Assembly (NCBI GenBank): GCA_002682825.1
Contig: NOKP01000003.1
Coordinates: 2,852,001-2,916,000 of the forward strand
Source: Neonectria sp. B-13
Lineage: Eukaryota; Ascomycota; Sordariomycetes; Hypocreales; Nectriaceae
Direction of reading: 5' to 3'
Length of the DNA: 64,000 bases
The translations under genes and the position numbers were made by a program. The notes under the pieces were generated by a model, which saw nothing but the letters and a program-made list of their open reading frames with translations, did no database searches and was not told where the DNA came from. Every line of letters begins with the position of its first letter. Positions within the stretch are counted from its first letter, which is position 1. Of this stretch, positions 59,401 to 64,000 are shown one piece after another.

Positions 59401-62400
59401 GGAGGCCTGGCCGCCCCGCGGACGGGTTCAAGGATGACCCCAGCGCCATCGCCCGTACCAATCTCCGTTGCCAAAACCATCCCACTGGGCGGCTTCCAGA
59501 ACGTAATGTCCCGCGATGAACCCTTGACGGCATCGTCCCCGTAAGGCCACACTGACTCTGCTAGCAGCCTGCTAACTTACAGACTTATCCTTCGCTAGCC
59601 GCGTGCGTGCGACGAAACGAATTCATGTGCGCCCAAGTGCTAGCTTCGTCCCTTGGTCCCCTAGCTAGCCAAACCTTTGATCTCTGAAGAATCTCTGGGC
59701 TTTCACGACGAGGGTGGAGTAGCATCTACCCCGGTTGTCATTCTCATTGTCACCTTCAACGTCACCCAAATCGAGCCGGCTTGGCATTTTGCATGACACC
59801 CACCCAGAGGGCGGCAAGATTACGCAGCGCGCCGGACCGAGCGTCGCCCTCAGAAAACCCCCGATGTTCCCTACCGCTCCTCGTTAGTCTCGAGGTTTCG
59901 AAATCTTACCCCAAGGGTCCTGTCGTTTGGGACAAGCCATGCGCCATGGAGATGGGGGACGATGCTGCTCTAAAAGGCAAGGGTTCCCTGCTAGTGAGGC
60001 CGCTGCCGCCTTTCTGCGTCATCCACGACCATTTTCCAATCGCCTGGGAACCGGATGCACTTCGTTTGGGGTCGAAGCTAGCTTAGCTGTAGCCCTAGTC
60101 GGTCCATCGCTGAGTGCAACACGCCATGCGACCTCGGTCTGTTTCTCACCAGCACGAGAGCACTACATCTCTGTCTGGTTTTCTGTGTGTAAGTTACGAC
60201 GATGCGCGTCTCAACAACGCCGGAGGCTTTGTTGAGCCATCTCCCATCTTTCATTTTCCACTGCCCTCTCCGCACAACGCTCAGAGCATCATCTCGTTGA
60301 AGGGACCACAAGTCTCTGTGTCTCACGCAGCAGTGTGTGTTCACGAAGGGTCCGTGTGAGTGCGACTTTGGGAGGGGACCCAACCCCACCACAGCTAATT
60401 AGCCTCGATCTACCGCCCAGCAGGCGGTCACGTCCCTGTCGACGGCTGCTGGGCGGTTCGACGGTCAGTGGATGGTCGTGGGACGGTTGAAGATGGCAAG
60501 ACAGCGGTTGGACACCAAGTGCTCGTTGAGGGTCCGCTAAATCTTTCCAGATCTCGCTCTCACGGTCATGGCTCGGTCCCCTAATCTGACCATTCATATT
60601 TTCCATACTGGAAGTTCTGCATCGCCCGAGCCTCAATGGCAACTACATCCGGGTTCAATGGTACAATTCCGGCACGAAACTGGCCCCTCATGGTCTGCGA
60701 TGCCGTTCTGTGCAGGTGTGAGGCCTTGCCCCCGGTTAAGGTCATGTCGTTCACGATGCCATGGCACAGCTCGGAGAATTCTGCCAGCTCAAATCTTGTG
60801 CTTGTGAAATAGGGCATCGCGTTCCCGCCCGAACCTCCGATACAGTGGATATCTTCCTGCGGCCGAACCGAGCATCTCTCACCTCTCACCTGTGACAAGT
60901 CCTCCCTTTCATCTTCCCTGGGCTTTGTGTTCCCCACCGCCCAACTGCTGGTCTCGGCCGTGGCTGGCGGGGGACGATGCCCGTTGACCGCAGCCTTTCA
61001 CATTCTTTTCCCGCCTTTTTCAGGCTGTTATTTGATGCCCCGCCGGTGGTGAAGCTCCTTCGTCAAAAATGCCTGTTCAACGAGCCATGAGCCATGCAAA
61101 CCGGGAGTCTGCCCTTACTTTTTCCCACTCCGGCCCGCGTTAAAGAATTCGGCAACATACAGCCCCGTAGCCCCCCTTCGGAGCCGGCCTGCCCAGCCCA
61201 TCAGTCTGTCATGTGTGCCCTCATTGCCAACCCGGGTCATACGTTTTTGTCGCCCAAGCCCAGCCGGACCCATCCCGAGCGAAGTTCTCCAACGGGGGAC
61301 CCACTTGCGATCCGGTGCCAATGGCCGCGATGTTACCGCAAGCAATGCTTGCTCTACCGCCTCCGGACCCTGCCTGAGAGTGAAGAATGGAAGAAGAAGA
61401 AAATAAAACCACAGGGTCTCCATCTCGGCTGCAGGTAAGGAAAGCCACAGAAACGCTCGGCAGGCGTGAAACAGCTGCCGGGCTTTGGACGTGGCGCGGC
61501 CGCACGACTTTGATCCAACCTCAGCTAATACGAGAAATACTCGGCTGCGTGTCATGACGCACCCGGCCGAGCCACCGGACGATGATGGAAGACCCTCCGG
61601 CCTACGCCCAGTCATCTTTGGTCCATCTCAATCTTCTGAGTAGGGTCGTACCGTGCCGTGCTGTGCTGTGCTTGAGCTGCGTTGTACTCCATGTCCTGTG
61701 CAGTACGTGTCACACACTCTCTGCTGTGTGATGCCGTCCCTACGTACGTAGCAGCTGTCATCAACGGCTTTCCCCCTCGGCCCGCACACCCCCTTCTTCC
61801 CTTTCGACGGGTCCGCGGGCCTCTCCCGTTTTCGTCGGCCCATGTTCTCTCCCGCCTAGATGTCATCCCGACACGTCCCTCCCTCCCCGTCGTTCCGTGC
61901 AGGAGGCTCCTGATCCTGTTTCCTGCATGGCCGTCATATGTTCAATTTACCCGGCCTGCTTCTTCCCCCAGATGGGCGCGCCCGGGTGCAGACAGACAGA
62001 CAGATCACATCGTCACTCGATATGCCTCGGCACTTACTCGCATTTGGCCGACAGCAGCAGCAACCACGCCATTGACGTTGCTTCTTGAGGGAACCCCCTG
62101 GGCGGAATCGGATCAGGGATGTGACTCTCGGGAATAGGCAGGGTATGAGCAGGGTCTGGGGGTCAACGACCAGCCTCTCTCGCCCATAAAATGCGGAAAC
62201 GATGTCTTGTTGCGGTAAGTCAACTCGTTTGATGGGGAATGGAAGAAGAAAAAGTGTCATGACGGGGCTGTCTCCCCAGGCGCTGGTTCGTTGGCGGGTC
62301 CCTCCTCATCCATGTCGTCTGGAACAGTCGACGTCGATGGTACCCGAGTCCCCCTTCTGGTGGTCGAGATGGATGGATCCCCCGGTGGTCGACATGTTCA

Positions 62401-62645
62401 ACGGACGAGTCAGGAGCTCATCCACCGTCCAGGCAAACTACTGTATGTCTAGGACGCATGCTGGGCGCTGCGTGTCAGCACTCCATTGCCCTAAGATTGC
62501 ACCTGTGTGACGGTCTGTCTGTCGCCCATCGAGGCCACCATTACCATGCATTGCCGCGAATGCTCCCTTACATTGAACCTCATGCCTTGCAGGAGATGCA
62601 TATTGATGGTGTCTATGGATTACCTACTACGTAGTGTGTGCAGCA

Positions 62646-62673
62646 CCAAGTGCCAAGTGCCAAGTACCAAGTA
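62646..62673. repeat. CCAAGTG/CCAAGTA tandem repeat
   Basis: Four 7-base units, two CCAAGTG followed by two CCAAGTA. It lies just after an ACTACGTAG copy at 62626. Confidence 0.85.
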
Positions 62674-64000
62674 CATACAGTACCGTGTGCAAGCCACGTT
62701 GGAAGTGGGTTTCGAGACAGACAGCAACGAACAAGCAAGCAGTTGGCCGTTGGTCATCAAAACTACCCAGATGAAGATGTCGGTAATGACCGTCTCCACG
62801 ATAATGGCCGCCAACCCACGGTCCATCTTCGATTGCACCAGAAAGACCAAATTTCGTCAATATCCCGATCCCCTAACGGTCAGGCAGTTCAAAGGATCTT
62901 CCCAGCAGAGCCGAGCGTTGAGGCGGACGAGATCATGAGATCTCCACGATGCGGCGTCGGTGCACGGTTGGAGGGCCCTAAAACTTCCATGGGCCACTGG
63001 GGGCTCTTCCCTGCGGGCCACAGCGTGTCGTCGACCCGTCGTGGTTGCAGCGGCGCGTCCGGGGCACGCGCAAAAGCTGTCACCTAGATGCACGGGTAGG
63101 GGCAGGGTACTGTGTCAGTACACCTCTCCGAGATGGAGATGGGCCGCCATGGAGATGGCCGCCGTTTCTCGTGGTGGTGGGGCGCAGCCGATTTGGAAGG
63201 GCTGGCAAGCTGGGTTCTTCTCCCACAACGGAGGTCCTGGAATATGCAGGCGCAGGCACTGAAAGACGAGACTAGACCGCGCTTCCCTGCAACGGGGGCT
63301 TGCGAGGTGGTCTGATGTCGATCGCCTCGTGCAACTTGCTCGTGGAGGGCTGTGGTGGGGAGGGAATTGGCTTGCGCTTGCTCGGTGCTCAGCGCCCTCA
63401 AGCTTGCTCTCGGCAACCTTGGATTTTGCTGCATTTGCAGCGTTGCAGAAGCAAGTGAGTATGCTCGTGTCACCTGGCCCGGTAACGCCCGGCCTGTTAC
63501 CGCTTAAGCTGAGGGCCGCAGTAACACCAGGACGCGAAGAAAGCAGCAACCATCACCGTCACCACCATCACCACCACAGCCACTAACACCCGCGAGACAA
63601 CGAGTCCCCCGGGTTGGGGGCAGGCCTGCTCGCCATTCTGGCACGGTCACACCGTTGCCAACCGTGGGCCTGCTCAGGCTCAGCAGAGATGCAATGCAAT
63701 GCCTCGTGCAATGTTTGGCTTTTTTTTCTTACACGCTGGACAGTCGCATATCACTAGGTGGGGCGCCGGGGCGACACCGGAGGGTTACGGGCGACAAGCC
63801 CGCAGCAATAGATCCATGAGGCGGAGGTCGGCGGCGGAGGGTGGGGCACGGAAGGACGTGTGTGTGGAGGGAGAATATGTCTGTGAGCGCGTGTGCGCCT
63901 GCGTGTGCGTGTGTGTGTGATGAGGATATGCGAGGAGCCTTGATGGGAGAGTTGGATCATCGGCTCCGTGGCGCTGGTGACACGACCAACTCAGCAACAT

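Larger units (their letters stand above)
54652..64000. other. 9.3-kb gene-free region upstream of GATA gene
   Basis: The first kilobase on the minus strand is CA/CCA-rich (for example 54680-54780) and looks like a long leader. Beyond it I find no conserved protein on either strand. The region is unusually rich in short tandem repeats, listed separately. Open frames are GC-driven and overlap on opposite strands. A TSS-distal promoter, long leader with introns, or non-coding transcripts are possible; the sequence does not show which. The window ends in a GT-rich stretch (63869-63920). Confidence 0.45.

Noticed and set aside
60581..60937. 118-codon minus-strand open frame ending in YGKYEWSD
   Set aside because: It opens with GTG rather than ATG, lacks splice support and codon bias, and matches no family I know.

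Overview
The window is nuclear DNA from a filamentous ascomycete. Most genes are broken by short introns of about 50-140 bases with GTANGT-type donors, CTAAC-like branch sites and CAG/TAG acceptors. Third codon positions of the conserved genes are C-rich. The gene set includes fungal or mould-specific families: a con-6 type conidiation protein, a group II G-alpha subunit, an NsdD/SUB-1 type GATA factor and an IGO-type endosulfine. This fits Pezizomycotina, most likely Sordariomycetes; the genus cannot be named from sequence alone. Two runs of exactly 100 N (13394-13493 and 51888-51987) are scaffold gaps of unknown true size. The DNA is gene-sparse, with sixteen confidently supported protein genes in 64 kb separated by long non-coding stretches rich in short tandem repeats.

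Left part (1-20 kb): a tail-anchored FHA-domain protein (2187-4599, +); a small two-CxxC orphan gene behind a TATA box (7391-7729, +); the TORC subunit LST8 (9299-10416, +), convergent with a con-6 type gene (10703-11076, -); a TMEM234-family membrane protein interrupted by the first gap (13378-13991, +); a small unknown protein (14691-15518, -); and the 20S proteasome subunit alpha-1 (18392-19481, -).

Middle part (20-39 kb): a WKF-domain nucleolar-type protein (20381-21604, +) divergent from the proteasome gene; a phytanoyl-CoA dioxygenase family enzyme (21862-22791, -); a claudin-like four-helix membrane protein (23546-24348, -); a Nit2-type omega-amidase (25529-26536, +); spermidine synthase (26894-28577, -); the group II G-alpha (33750-35099, +); a MYG1-family exonuclease (36942-38006, +); and an endosulfine (38441-39135, -).

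Right part (39-64 kb): the glutamate-cysteine ligase gene (43876-46358, +) and an NsdD-type GATA factor (53268-54651, -). The rest, including the last 9.3 kb upstream of the GATA gene, has no gene I can support.

No metabolic gene cluster, transposon, CRISPR array, tRNA or rRNA gene was recognised. Most genes are unrelated housekeeping or signalling genes that simply lie side by side. Several concern nutrient signalling and development (LST8, endosulfine, G-alpha, NsdD, con-6), but they are spread over 45 kb and nothing in the sequence shows they are co-regulated. The least explained items are the 91-residue two-CxxC gene, the four-exon unknown gene at 14.7-15.5 kb, a 12-bp hairpin near 50.9 kb and two nine-base motifs that recur in the intergenic DNA.
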